Source: Brochothrix campestris FSL F6-1037 (lineage in GTDB: Bacteria > Bacillota > Bacilli > Lactobacillales > Listeriaceae). Taken from it: 56,658 nt of DNA. The stretch spans positions 1-56,658 of the forward strand of contig NZ_AODH01000029.1 in NCBI RefSeq assembly GCF_000525915.1, given 5' to 3'. The position numbers were made by a program, and so were the translations under genes. The notes under the pieces were generated by a model that was not told the DNA's origin, made no database searches, and saw only the letters and a list, made by a program, of their open reading frames with translations. Shown piece by piece: positions 46,021 through 55,445 of this stretch; the stretch's first letter is position 1, and each line of letters opens with the position of its first letter.

Positions 46021-47774
46021 ATGAATAATAAAAAAAAACTTTTACTTGCCTGGACTCGACGGCTTACGCGCGGTAGCCATCCTCGTTGTTTTTGCTTATC
46101 ATCTTCATGCCCCGTGGGCGCAAGGTGGTTTTATTGGCGTTGATATTTTCTTTATCTTATCGGGCTATTTAATTACCTCTGCGATTTTACGTGAATGGCA
46201 GCAAACACAATCGTTTGACTTTAAAAAATTTCTTTACCGCCGCTTCAAGCGCCTTATTCCAGCTGTTTATTTTCTAATTATCGTTGTTGTCGTCTATGTT
46301 TTACTGTTTAAACCTGTCATTTTGCATACCTTACGTGGCGATGCCCTTGCAAGCCTATTTTATTCAAGTAACTGGTGGTTTATTTTTCATGACGTTAGTT
46401 ATTTTGATTCTTTCGGTGCGGGATCGCCCTTAAAAAACCTTTGGTCGCTCGCGATTGAGGAACAATTTTACTTTGTCTGGCCCATTATTTTACTCATATT
46501 ACTCAAATATTGTCAAAACAAGAAACAATTGCTTGGGGTGGTCGTTGTAATGATTATCCTATCGATTAGTTTGATGGCTTGGCTCTTCGTTCCTGGCAGT
46601 GATCCCAGTAGGGTTTATTACGGTACAGACACCCGTTGTTTTGCACTTCTATTTGGTGCCCTTTTAGCGATTGCAATACCAACTAATCGGCTTTTAAAGC
46701 CATTACCTGCAACTGCTGTAAAAACGCTTAATTATATTGGCTTAGGCGCTTTCACCCTTTTATTAATAGGAGTACTAACCCTTTCTGAACTAAGTTCTTT
46801 TCTTTACTATGGTGGTTTTGTCCTCGTTGCATTTTTAGCAATGATTGCGGTTTTCGTCTCTGCGCACCCATTAACGATTTGGTCGAAAATATTGGCAACT
46901 CCTCCCTTACACTATTTTGGCACGCGTTCATATAGTCTTTATTTATGGCACTATCCCGTTATCATTTTAACGACACCTATTACTGCAGCTGGAGTCTTTT
47001 CTCCCACTCGATCACTGCTTCAATTCAGCATCACACTCGTGTTAGCAGAATTATCTTTTCGCTACGTTGAAGCACCCATTCGACAACATGGCTTTAAACA
47101 TGTGTTTCGTCACTTTCTACCACAACAATTCAAACAAACACAGCCGCTTCTCAAAAGTTGTTTCATTGCACTGATTGTTCTTTTTGGTATCGCACTTGGA
47201 AATGTAATGACTATTTTTGAAGAACCCACTCCAAAACCAATAACAACAGTTAAAATTACACAGAAAGCTTCAAAAAAAAACACCACCGACACAGACTAAT
47301 AAGCGCTCTTATCAACAGTACTTATTTATTGGTGATTCTCTCGCCATCGATATTAGTGATAAACTATCTAAGACCTTAACACCGATTACAATTGATGGTG
47401 CAATCGGACGACAAATGGTAGAGGCAACGATAATTGCACAACATTATCGCAGCTTCGACACTAGTAAAACAGCTATTTTTTTAGCACTCGGTACAAATGG
47501 AACGTTCTCACAGAGCGCTTTGGATAACGTTATTAAACAGTTCGTTAACGCACATGTCTATTTGGTAAACACACGCGTGCCACGAAAATGGGAATCAGCT
47601 GTCAATCATTTATTAGCGAAAACAGCCTCTAAAAACAAACAAGTATCCTTAATCAATTGGTATGATACCGCTATTTCACATCCTGAATACTTCGCACCAG
47701 ACGGTGTCCATTTAGAAAAAAGTGGCATCGAGGCCTATGTGAACTTAATAGAAGACAGCCTTTCTTCAACTTAA
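46021..47774 (+). CDS. oatA: OatA-type peptidoglycan O-acetyltransferase, frame broken twice
   Basis: OatA adds O-acetyl groups to cell-wall muramic acid, giving lysozyme resistance. Read across two breaks the 583-residue protein has an acyltransferase-3 membrane domain (LPGLDGLRAVAILVVFAYHL, RRFKRLIPA, SLAIEEQFYFVWP, about 10-11 helices) and an extracellular SGNH esterase domain (IGDSLAIDI, ALGTNGTF, APDGVHLEKSG). Each break is one extra A: nine at 46030-46038 and nine at 47272-47280. The first is next to the start codon and the second in the linker between domains. AAGAGGA precedes ATG 46021. Which glycan is acetylated is inferred from the fold. Confidence 0.9.
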
Positions 47775-47799
47775 ATCAGCAACACTTAGGTCGATGCTT

Positions 47800-48009
47800 C
47801 AGATTGTAGACACGATCGAATTAAACTGCTTTTTCTTTCAAATCTTAATACAGTGACTTTGCCTACGAAATGAACACTATCCTTTAGTTACATCAGCTAA
47901 GTGCTTTTTTCATTTTCGTTATAGGCACGATGAGCGAGTAACGGTGCATGTACTGATAGTATGTAATCGCGATTGAGCAAGTCGTAACGACCTAGAATAG
48001 CCTTTATTT
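47800..48009 (+). repeat. 3'UTR mosaic repeat, copy 7 (modules C and A)
   Basis: After the oatA stop come a C module (ATTGTAGACACGATC with GACTTTGCCTACGA, then TTTAGTTACATCAGC) and an A module (GGCACGATGAGCGAGTAAC to TTTATTTTCAGTC). It ends directly at the terminator shared with the PBP gene. Confidence 0.8.
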
Positions 48010-48016
48010 TCAGTCA

Positions 48017-48058
48017 CAAGCAGAAGACGACACCATAAACGGTGTCGTCTTCTGCTTG
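48017..48058. terminator. terminator between oatA and the PBP gene
   Basis: A perfect 18-bp stem (CAAGCAGAAGACGACACC and its complement) closes a 6-nt loop. The adjoining T-tracts are short. It lies just beyond the PBP stop and can serve both convergent genes. Confidence 0.85.
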
Positions 48059-48059
48059 C

Positions 48060-50058
48060 TTATTTTTGATAATAGTTCTCTAAAATTGGTTTGGTTAGCT
48101 CTACTATTTTTTTTGTTTTTAAGGTTTTTATTCGATTTTTCAACCATTGTGACTGAGACATAGGATGCCGTTGTTGTATCAAACGCGAGTACAAAACTAT
48201 TTTCATCACCTTTTGTATCTTGCTTATCTTTGATTTCTGCGGTTCCTGTTTTAGCCGCAATTTCTTGTCCTGTTGTTTGAAGCCCGTGCGCGGTTCCAGC
48301 TGTGCGGTTGACTGTTTCATATAAGGCTTTTGTGACTGTATTAGCAGCAGATTTTGTAAACACCGCCTTATCCTTTCGCTTATCTTTCACTTCTAAATGA
48401 GGATAAACAATCGCACCATCATTGGCGAATGCCGAATACATTGTCACTTGATCGATTGGTGTCATTAAGAGCTCTCCTTGCCCGTATGCAGTATCCGCTA
48501 GTAAGATATCAGTATCGATACCTTTATTAGATAGTTGCGCCTTATCCATCTCTAGTGGCAATTTAAGCGACTCGTCAAACGGAAGTTTTTCTAAGCCTGC
48601 CTCAAATCGTTTTTGACCGATTGTCAGTGCTTCTTGAGCAAAGTAAATATTATCTGAATACACAAGTGCAGCGGTCATATTGACCTGCGGCACGTCTGAG
48701 ACACGGGTGACAAAATAATCACCCCATGACTTATCTTGTTGCCATTTCAAGCCACTAATTGCTTGTGCTTGCGTTGGATCAATCACCTTCGCATCAAGCC
48801 CAATCGCAGCCGTAATTGTTTTAAAGGTTGATCCGGGGGCAAAACGAGCCGTATAGCGCGCTAAAAACGGAAGATTTTTGTTCGCCGCTAGTTTTTGATA
48901 CGCCGCCGTACTGATACCAGCTGTCATTTCATTAGGGTCATACGACGGTGAACTGACTAGCGCCGTTAAACCACCCGTTTTAGGATCCAACGCCGTATAA
49001 GAGCCAACTGTCTCTTTTAATTGGGCATACGCTTGTTTTTGTAGCTCGCCATCAATCGTGAGTTGAATGTTTTCACCTGCAACAGCTTTTTGCGACTGTA
49101 TTTCATCAGCTTTGCCTGTCACATCATTAGTGACTGTAATCGTCCCACCGTTTTTGCCTTTTAGACGTGTGTTGTAAGTTGCTTCTAACCCAGCCTTACC
49201 AATTAAGTCACCGGCTTTGTAGCTCGGTTCCTTATCGATATCTGCAGCTGAAACCTCACCAACATAACCAATCAAGTGGGCTGCAGCTGCTCCATACGGA
49301 TAAAAGCGTGCTGTTACTTCATTCATAGTGACACCATTAATATCATCGGGTACTTTGAAACTGAGCGGCACAATTTTCAAAGGAATGAAGCTTTCATCGT
49401 TCACCCATTCTTGAGCTAATTCTTGCTCTAACGTTTTTTTCTCTAACTTAAATAAGGCCGCAATTGCGGTTAAATTTGCTTCTTTCCCCTTACCTTCAGT
49501 TAGTTGTTTCGGATAAAGGCCTGCTTGTTTTTGACGCTTATTATAGGCTAAGTTATTGCCTGCAACATCTGTGATTGCACCTCGTACAGCTTCATCTTCG
49601 CTAACCGCAATCTTATCACCTGGCGACATAAAGGGAATAATCAAACTTGGTTCCCAAACAACTTTTGCTTCACCGTCTGTCTTTACTACAGTCCCTTTAT
49701 ATTTCATCTTATTCGTCCAGCCTAAAAATGTTTTAAAACGAGCTGTATAACTAAATTCATACGTATCTGTCGCTTTATTTTGGATCATTTTAATAGCACT
49801 CACCTGTGTTTTCGTTGTTTCAATACTCGAAAACACATTTTTATAACGCGCGACAACCGCTTTGCTATTTTTTTCATCATTCGTTTTTTTGACGCTAATT
49901 AACGGTGCCAATTTATCGTAATCTTGACTTTCAATCGCTTCGATAAAGGCCGTCGCGACTTTTTCTTCCTTACTCGTACGATTGCTTAACATCACAACTA
50001 ATACTACGATAGCCACCACAACGATGGCTCCTACTATGATTAGTTTTTTACTTTTCAT
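48060..50058 (-). CDS. class B penicillin-binding protein with MecA_N domain, frame broken near the end
   Basis: This monofunctional transpeptidase crosslinks peptidoglycan outside the membrane. The architecture of the 665-residue protein is one signal anchor (about 4-25), an NTF2-like MecA_N domain (about 35-140), a dimerisation domain (about 150-320) and the transpeptidase domain with STFK, SDN and KTGT motifs (GSTFKTIT, YSDNIYFA, AAKTGTAEI). This is the layout of low-affinity PBPs such as enterococcal Pbp5 and Bacillus PbpC. One extra A in a run of eight (48107-48114) alters the last 20 residues. Repair gives IVELTKPILENYYQK and a stop just before the terminator. I chose MKSKKLIIV as the start. 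Confidence 0.9.
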
Positions 50059-50108
50059 GTCTTCACGTCCTCTCTCATCGGTATCATTATAACTTAAAGT
50101 AGACATAT

Positions 50109-50150
50109 AAAAAAATAAAAAGAGACAGTTGATTAATATCAACTGTCTCT
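50109..50150 (-). terminator. Rho-independent terminator of glnPQ
   Basis: AGAGACAGTTGAT and ATCAACTGTCTCT form a perfect 13-bp stem. A T-rich tract follows on the minus strand. It lies 240 bp past the glnQ stop, beyond a repeat, and just before the PBP gene. Confidence 0.9.
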
Positions 50151-50386
50151 GTTTGTAGACAAAGTCTAAACAGACTTCCTTTTCTTTGTAATACTATTAC
50201 AGTGACTTTGTTTACAAAATGACTTGACTGAAAAGAAACGGTGTTATATCCTCTCGTTCTAGTAGGCACGACGAGCGAGTGACTGTGCGCGTACTGATGG
50301 TACGTAATCCCGAGCGAGCAAGTCGTAACGACCTAGTACAGCGTTTATCTTCAGTCTCAGAGACAAAGTCCTTAGAATCCCTAATT
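50151..50386 (-). repeat. 3'UTR mosaic repeat, copy 8 (modules A and C)
   Basis: Between the glnQ stop and its terminator. Module A (50262-50359, CGAGCGAG twice, GCGTAC/GTACGT hairpin) and module C (50151-50260) are both present and both antisense to glnQ. Module C has the best-preserved inverted repeat: TTTGTAGACAAAGTC with GACTTTGTTTACAAA, 14 of 15 pairs. Confidence 0.85.
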
Positions 50387-50389
50387 AAT

Positions 50390-51119
50390 TTATAACACTT
50401 TATTTAAAAAGTCGCTGGTCCGTGGATTTTGAGGTTTTGTAAAGACCTCATCCGGATGACCTTCTTCAACAATATAACCACCGTCCATGAAAATAACACG
50501 GTCGCCAACTTCTTTCGCAAAGCCCATCTCATGTGTGACAACGACCATTGTCATACCTTCTTTGGCTAAATCTTTCATCACTTGTAACACTTCACCAACC
50601 ATCTCAGGGTCAAGCGCTGAGGTCGGTTCATCGAAAAGCATAATGTCAGGGTTCATTGCTAATGCACGAGCAATCGCGACACGTTGTTTCTGACCACCAG
50701 ATAAGGTTTGAGGGTAAACATTCGCCTTATCCGCTAAACCAACCCGATCTAATAATTTCAAACCATTCGCTTTGGCTTCGGCTTTCGACATTTTTTTTCA
50801 GCTCAGTTGGAGCTAACGTTATGTTTTCGAGCACTGATAAGTTAGGGAATAAATTAAAATGTTGGAATACCATACCGATATGTTCTCGCACCTTATTGAG
50901 GTTGATTTTTTTATCGGTTAAATCCTTGCCATCAACGATAACATTACCTGCTGTGATTTCTTCAAGTTTATTTAAGCAGCGTAAAAAGGTACTTTTCCCT
51001 GAACCAGAGGGCCCGATAACACAGACCACTTCGCCTTGTTCAATTGCAACGTCAATGCCTTTTAACACTTCAAGTTGACCGTATGATTTTTTTAATTGTT
51101 TAACGTTTAACTTTGCCAT
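50390..51119 (-). CDS. glnQ: amino-acid ABC transporter ATP-binding protein, frame broken once
   Basis: GlnQ powers uptake of glutamine/glutamate-type amino acids with GlnP. Read across one break it has 242 residues. It has Walker A (GPSGSGKST), the Q-loop (QHFNLFPNL), the signature [15 protein letters not shown], Walker B ([14 protein letters not shown]) and the switch His (VVVTHEMGF). The break is one extra A in a run of eight (50791-50798) in [16 protein letters not shown]. The start overlaps glnP, so the two are translationally coupled. Both would be inactive for import if the break were real. Confidence 0.93.
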
Positions 51120-53265
51120 TTGCCATTCTCCTTTCGAGGAAATCAGATACTTTCGTTAAGCACATGATGACGATAAAGTACATAATCCCGACAATTAACC
51201 AGATTTTTAATGATTCTAAATCACGAGCGATAATGATTTTACCACTTTGAGTCAATTCATAAATACCGATAATTGAGAGTATTGATGTATCTTTTAAGGT
51301 CATAACAAACTGGTTCACGAACGATGGAATCATCACACGAATTGCTTGTGGGATGATGACACGGCGCATCGCTGTTTTATAAGGTAAACCTAAACTGCGG
51401 GCTGCTTCCATTTGACCACTATCAACTGATTGAATCCCTCCACGGACAATTTCAGCCATGTAAGCTCCAGCGTTAAGGCTTAAGGTAATAATACCTGCAG
51501 CGAAGGCTGAGAGACGGAAGTCAAAGGCAGTTGGTACACCAAAGTAAATAAAGAATGCTTGAACAATCAATGGTGTCCCACGGAAGATATCAATGTAAAT
51601 AATACTAATCCAACGCACAAACGGATTGGCCGATACACGCATGAAACCAAAGAGAATACCGACGACTGAAGCAATCGCTAAAGAAATCGCTGTCAGTAAG
51701 ATGGTCATCCCTAAACCTTTCATTAAATCCGGATAGTTCGCTTTAATCAGTCCAAAGAACGTCTTATCTTTAGCCACTGTTTCGGCTTTATCCGTTTTCA
51801 AGTAAGTGTCTTGTATTTTTTGATACTCGCCACTCGTTTTAATGTTCGCTAAGCCTGTATTAAAGGCAGTTAATAAATCAGCGTTTTTATTTTTACCGAC
51901 TGCAAAGCCGTATGAATTACCTTTTTCTTTATCTGTCACTAATTTCAGACCGTTGCCGTTTTTAACACCGTAAGCAAGTACCGGATAATCATCGAACACG
52001 GCAACTGAGTTGCCGGTCTTCACATCATTGTACATGCTGTCTGAGTCATCAAAGGCAACCGGTGTGAAATCATATTTTTGCTTAATTGAGTTGGCGAAGG
52101 TTGCACCTTCTGTGCCGGTTTTAACCGCTACTCGTTTGCCTTTTAAGTCGTCATATGAAGTCACCTGATCATCATCTTCTGCTACCGCCATGACAACACC
52201 CGAATCAAAATACGGATCAGAGAAAGCAAATTTGGCTTTACGTTCTGGCGTAATGCTCATTCCTGCAATCACAGCATCCACTTGATTGGATTCTAATGCT
52301 TGTACAGCCGAATTAAAGCCGACTGATTTAATTTCGTACATAAAGTTTTGGTCTTTAGCAATTGCTTTAACAAGATCCATATCAATCCCAACGAATTCAC
52401 CTTTTTTGTTGACAAATTCGAACGGTGCAAACGTCGTATCTGTTGCTATTGTATAAGTTTTATCACGATCAAGCGTCACTTGTTTCGATGCTGATGACTG
52501 TGTCTCACCTAAGTATGTACTAATAATCTCATCGTATTTACCCGACGCTTTTAAGTTAGCTAAGCCTTTGTTGAATTTTTTCAGCAATTCTTCGTTACCT
52601 GTTTGATTCAAGGCAAAACCGTATGAATTCCCCTTTTCTTTTGGAGTAACAATTTTCAAGCCATTGCCTTCGTTAACGCCGTATGCTAATACGGGATAAT
52701 CGTCAAAGACTGCCACTGAATTACCGGCTTTAACATCATCATACATGTTAGCAGAGTCATCAAAGGTTACTGTTTTAAAACCGTATTTAGCTTTAATTGA
52801 TTCAGCAAAAGTTGCCCCTTCTGTTCCGGTTTTAATGGCAACGCGTTTCCCTTTTAAATCTTGATAACTTTTGACTGTATTATCTTTATCGGCAACTGCC
52901 ATAACAATTCCTGAGTCAAAGTAAGGATCAGAGAAACTGAATTTTGCTTGACGTTCAGGTGTGATACTCATACCTGCAATAACGCCATCCACTTGTTTTG
53001 ATTCTAGCGCTTGCACAGCTGCATTAAATCCGAGTGGTTTTATTTCAACTTTGAAATCTTGGTCTTTTGCTATCGCCTGTAACAGGTCCATATCAATACC
53101 AACATATTCACCTTTATCCTTGTATTCGAACGGAGCAAATGTCACATCAGTTGCGATTGTGTATGTTTTTTGTGCTGAGTCTTTCTCATTTGAACAACCC
53201 ATCGCAATTACTGTCACGATTAGTAGTAATAATGATAGCATTGTTAACTTTGTTAGTTTTTTCAT
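51100..53265 (-). CDS. glnP: GlnP-type amino-acid transporter: two receptor domains fused to permease
   Basis: This 721-residue protein has a lipobox (IAMGCSN, Cys near 25), two tandem substrate-binding domains (about 35-265 and 270-500) and a permease domain (about 520-715, four or five helices, EAARSLGLPYKTAMRRVIIP). The two receptor domains are clearly duplicates (GVIAGMSITPERQAKFSF versus AVIAGMSITPERKAKFAF). This architecture matches GlnPQ of lactococci and enterococci, in which the two domains differ in affinity for Gln, Asn or Glu. The dimeric transporter would present four receptors. I chose the second of two adjacent ATGs because of spacing to GGGAGG. Confidence 0.95.
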   Translation of the reverse strand: MKKLTKLTMLSLLLLIVTVIAMGCSNEKDSAQKTYTIATDVTFAPFEYKDKGEYVGIDMDLLQAIAKDQDFKVEIKPLGFNAAVQALESKQVDGVIAGMSITPERQAKFSFSDPYFDSGIVMAVADKDNTVKSYQDLKGKRVAIKTGTEGATFAESIKAKYGFKTVTFDDSANMYDDVKAGNSVAVFDDYPVLAYGVNEGNGLKIVTPKEKGNSYGFALNQTGNEELLKKFNKGLANLKASGKYDEIISTYLGETQSSASKQVTLDRDKTYTIATDTTFAPFEFVNKKGEFVGIDMDLVKAIAKDQNFMYEIKSVGFNSAVQALESNQVDAVIAGMSITPERKAKFAFSDPYFDSGVVMAVAEDDDQVTSYDDLKGKRVAVKTGTEGATFANSIKQKYDFTPVAFDDSDSMYNDVKTGNSVAVFDDYPVLAYGVKNGNGLKLVTDKEKGNSYGFAVGKNKNADLLTAFNTGLANIKTSGEYQKIQDTYLKTDKAETVAKDKTFFGLIKANYPDLMKGLGMTILLTAISLAIASVVGILFGFMRVSANPFVRWISIIYIDIFRGTPLIVQAFFIYFGVPTAFDFRLSAFAAGIITLSLNAGAYMAEIVRGGIQSVDSGQMEAARSLGLPYKTAMRRVIIPQAIRVMIPSFVNQFVMTLKDTSILSIIGIYELTQSGKIIIARDLESLKIWLIVGIMYFIVIMCLTKVSDFLERRMANGKVKR

Positions 53266-53301
53266 CATATCCTCCCTTTCAAAAATAATAACCTATACTT
53301 G

Positions 53302-53330
53302 ATAGTAACATAAGTTTAATTTATTGAAAA
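53302..53330 (-). promoter_or_regulatory. possible glnPQ promoter
   Basis: TTTTCA, 17 bp, TACTAT on the minus strand, about 36 bp before the glnP start. Assigned by eye. Confidence 0.4.
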
Positions 53331-53464
53331 CGAGTTATAATGCGTCACAAAAGGCCGTTTCTAATGAATAATCCAATCTATTATCGTTCTTTCCTTATAT
53401 AACAAGCTTTTTAAAAAGTGATTATTCTGACATTTTTAAAAAAAATGTTAGATAATCTCACAAG

Positions 53465-53494
53465 AAAAAAAGCATCCCTTAGAAAAAGGGATGC
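53465..53494 (-). terminator. Rho-independent terminator of pepF
   Basis: GCATCCCTT pairs with AAGGGATGC around a 5-nt loop. On the minus strand it is followed by seven T. Confidence 0.9.
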
Positions 53495-53544
53495 CACAGT
53501 ATTTGTCAGTATTAGCCGCTTGGCTGTTGGCACTGATTTCACTT
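53495..53544 (-). repeat. possible remnant of the 3'UTR repeat
   Basis: The 50 bp after the pepF stop begin AAGTGAAATCAG, the edge motif of the other 3'UTR copies, directly at the TAA. The rest is not clearly related. Confidence 0.35.
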
Positions 53545-55353
53545 TTATTTCTTCGCCATAATTTCTTCAAACTCACTTAAGCGCGTCTCAAATACCTTTA
53601 AGGCATCTTCAATCGGTTTAGCTGTCGTCATATCAACACCAGCTGCTTTCAATACATCAATCGGATAATCAGAGTTACCTGCCTTTAAGAAAGTCAAATA
53701 GCGGGCCACGGCTGGTTCGCCTTCGGTTAAAATATGTTGCGCTAAGGCCGACGCTGCTGAAAAACCAGTGGCATATTGGTACACATAATAATTGTAATAG
53801 AAATGAGGAATTCGTGCCCACTCATAACCAATCTCTTCATCGTGTACCAGTGTATCACCGTAATACTTTTTATTAATACCATAGTATAATTCCGTTAAAA
53901 ACTCAGCCGTTAACGCCTTGCCAGCTTGATCAGCAAGATGTATCTCATGCTCAAATTCAGCGAACTGCGTTTGACGGAAAACAGTCCCTTTAAAGCCATC
54001 TAAGAAATGATTAATGATATACGCTTGGATTTTTTCATCTTCATATGTTTTCAGTAAATAATCCGTCAATAAATTTTCATTAGTCGTTGATGCTATTTCT
54101 GCTAAGAAGATAGTATAGTCTCCGTAGACAGCTGGTTGATTGTTACGTGTTAAATAACTGTGGACACTGTGACCAAATTCATGCACTAGCGTATACAAAT
54201 TATCTAACGTATCATGCCAGTTTAAGAGGATAAAAGGATTCGTTCCGTATGAGCCACCCGAGTAGGCACCACTGCGCTTGCCTTTGTTTTCAACGACGTC
54301 AACCCAGCGTTTATCAAAACCTTCTTTTAAAATACTGACATATTCTTCGCCGAGAGGTGCGAGCGCCGCAATTGTCACAGCTTTTGCTTCCTCATAAGTG
54401 AACGATAATTCGTCAACATCTGCAACTAACGGTGTATATAAATCATAAACATGGAGTTCATCCACAGCTAGCACCTGTTTGCGTAAACGTACATAACGGT
54501 GAAGTAAGTCAACGTTATTGCCTACAGTTTCCAACAATGTTTGATGAACCGTTTGCGGAATGTTATTACTAAACACCGCAGCTTCACGCGCGTCAGTAAA
54601 TTGTTTAACTTCCGCACGGAAATTATCTTCTTTAATTTGCCCAGTTAATGTCGAGGCAAACGTATTTAACAATGCTTTATATGTTTGATAAACGTTTTGA
54701 AACGCGTCACGACGGACGCGACGGTCTTTACTTTCTAACAGTGGCCCATATAAGCCATGGGTGATTTCAACCGTTTCACCATTTTCATCTTCAATCGACG
54801 GAAAACGAAGGTCCGCGTTATTTAAAATACCGAATGTATTTTGTGAGGCATTTAAAACTTCACCCGCTTTTGCTAATAACGCTTCTTCTTTATCTGATAG
54901 CGTATGCGCACGCTTATTTGTGATTTTTTCTAATTCATGGGCATACACACGTAATTGCGCTGATTCGTATACGTAGGTAGCAATTGTTTCATCCGCAACC
55001 GCTAGTAGTTCGGGTTCCATAAATGATAAAGCTGCTGACGCTTTAGATGCCAATGATTCGGCCCGACTATTTAACGCCTGATAGACGGTGTTCCCGGTAT
55101 CTTGATCATGCTTCATGCTCGCATAGACATAAACTTTTGATAGTCTAACGACTAGTTCATCACTAAACTGTAAGGCTGACAACAGTTGGTCTGCCGATTC
55201 AGCAAGGGTTCCTTTGAAACGCACTGCCTCGTCTGTCAATTGTTGTACGGCTTTAAATTCGCTTTCCCAGCTTTCATCTGATGTAAAAATTGTTGTTAAA
55301 TCCCACGTGTCTTCAACCGGTACTTCTGTACGTAAAACCACTTTTGTTGCCAT
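53545..55353 (-). CDS. pepF: oligoendopeptidase F (M3B)
   Basis: PepF is a cytoplasmic zinc peptidase that cuts peptides of about 7-17 residues. The 602-residue protein has the HExxH site in LVHEFGHSVHSYLT, followed by the third ligand Glu in FLAEIASTTNE, and the family's N-terminal domain (VPVEDTWDLTTIF). It starts with AAAGGA about 11 nt upstream. It follows coiA on the same strand with 90 bp between, the usual coiA-pepF order. Confidence 0.96.
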   Translation of the reverse strand: MATKVVLRTEVPVEDTWDLTTIFTSDESWESEFKAVQQLTDEAVRFKGTLAESADQLLSALQFSDELVVRLSKVYVYASMKHDQDTGNTVYQALNSRAESLASKASAALSFMEPELLAVADETIATYVYESAQLRVYAHELEKITNKRAHTLSDKEEALLAKAGEVLNASQNTFGILNNADLRFPSIEDENGETVEITHGLYGPLLESKDRRVRRDAFQNVYQTYKALLNTFASTLTGQIKEDNFRAEVKQFTDAREAAVFSNNIPQTVHQTLLETVGNNVDLLHRYVRLRKQVLAVDELHVYDLYTPLVADVDELSFTYEEAKAVTIAALAPLGEEYVSILKEGFDKRWVDVVENKGKRSGAYSGGSYGTNPFILLNWHDTLDNLYTLVHEFGHSVHSYLTRNNQPAVYGDYTIFLAEIASTTNENLLTDYLLKTYEDEKIQAYIINHFLDGFKGTVFRQTQFAEFEHEIHLADQAGKALTAEFLTELYYGINKKYYGDTLVHDEEIGYEWARIPHFYYNYYVYQYATGFSAASALAQHILTEGEPAVARYLTFLKAGNSDYPIDVLKAAGVDMTTAKPIEDALKVFETRLSEFEEIMAKK

Positions 55354-55445
55354 TTTTATCAGTCCTTTGTCTTAGTATGTGTCTATTATCCAACATCGCT
55401 GTCGTTTGTGCAACATTAAAACCTTTTATTAATAGATTATTCTGA

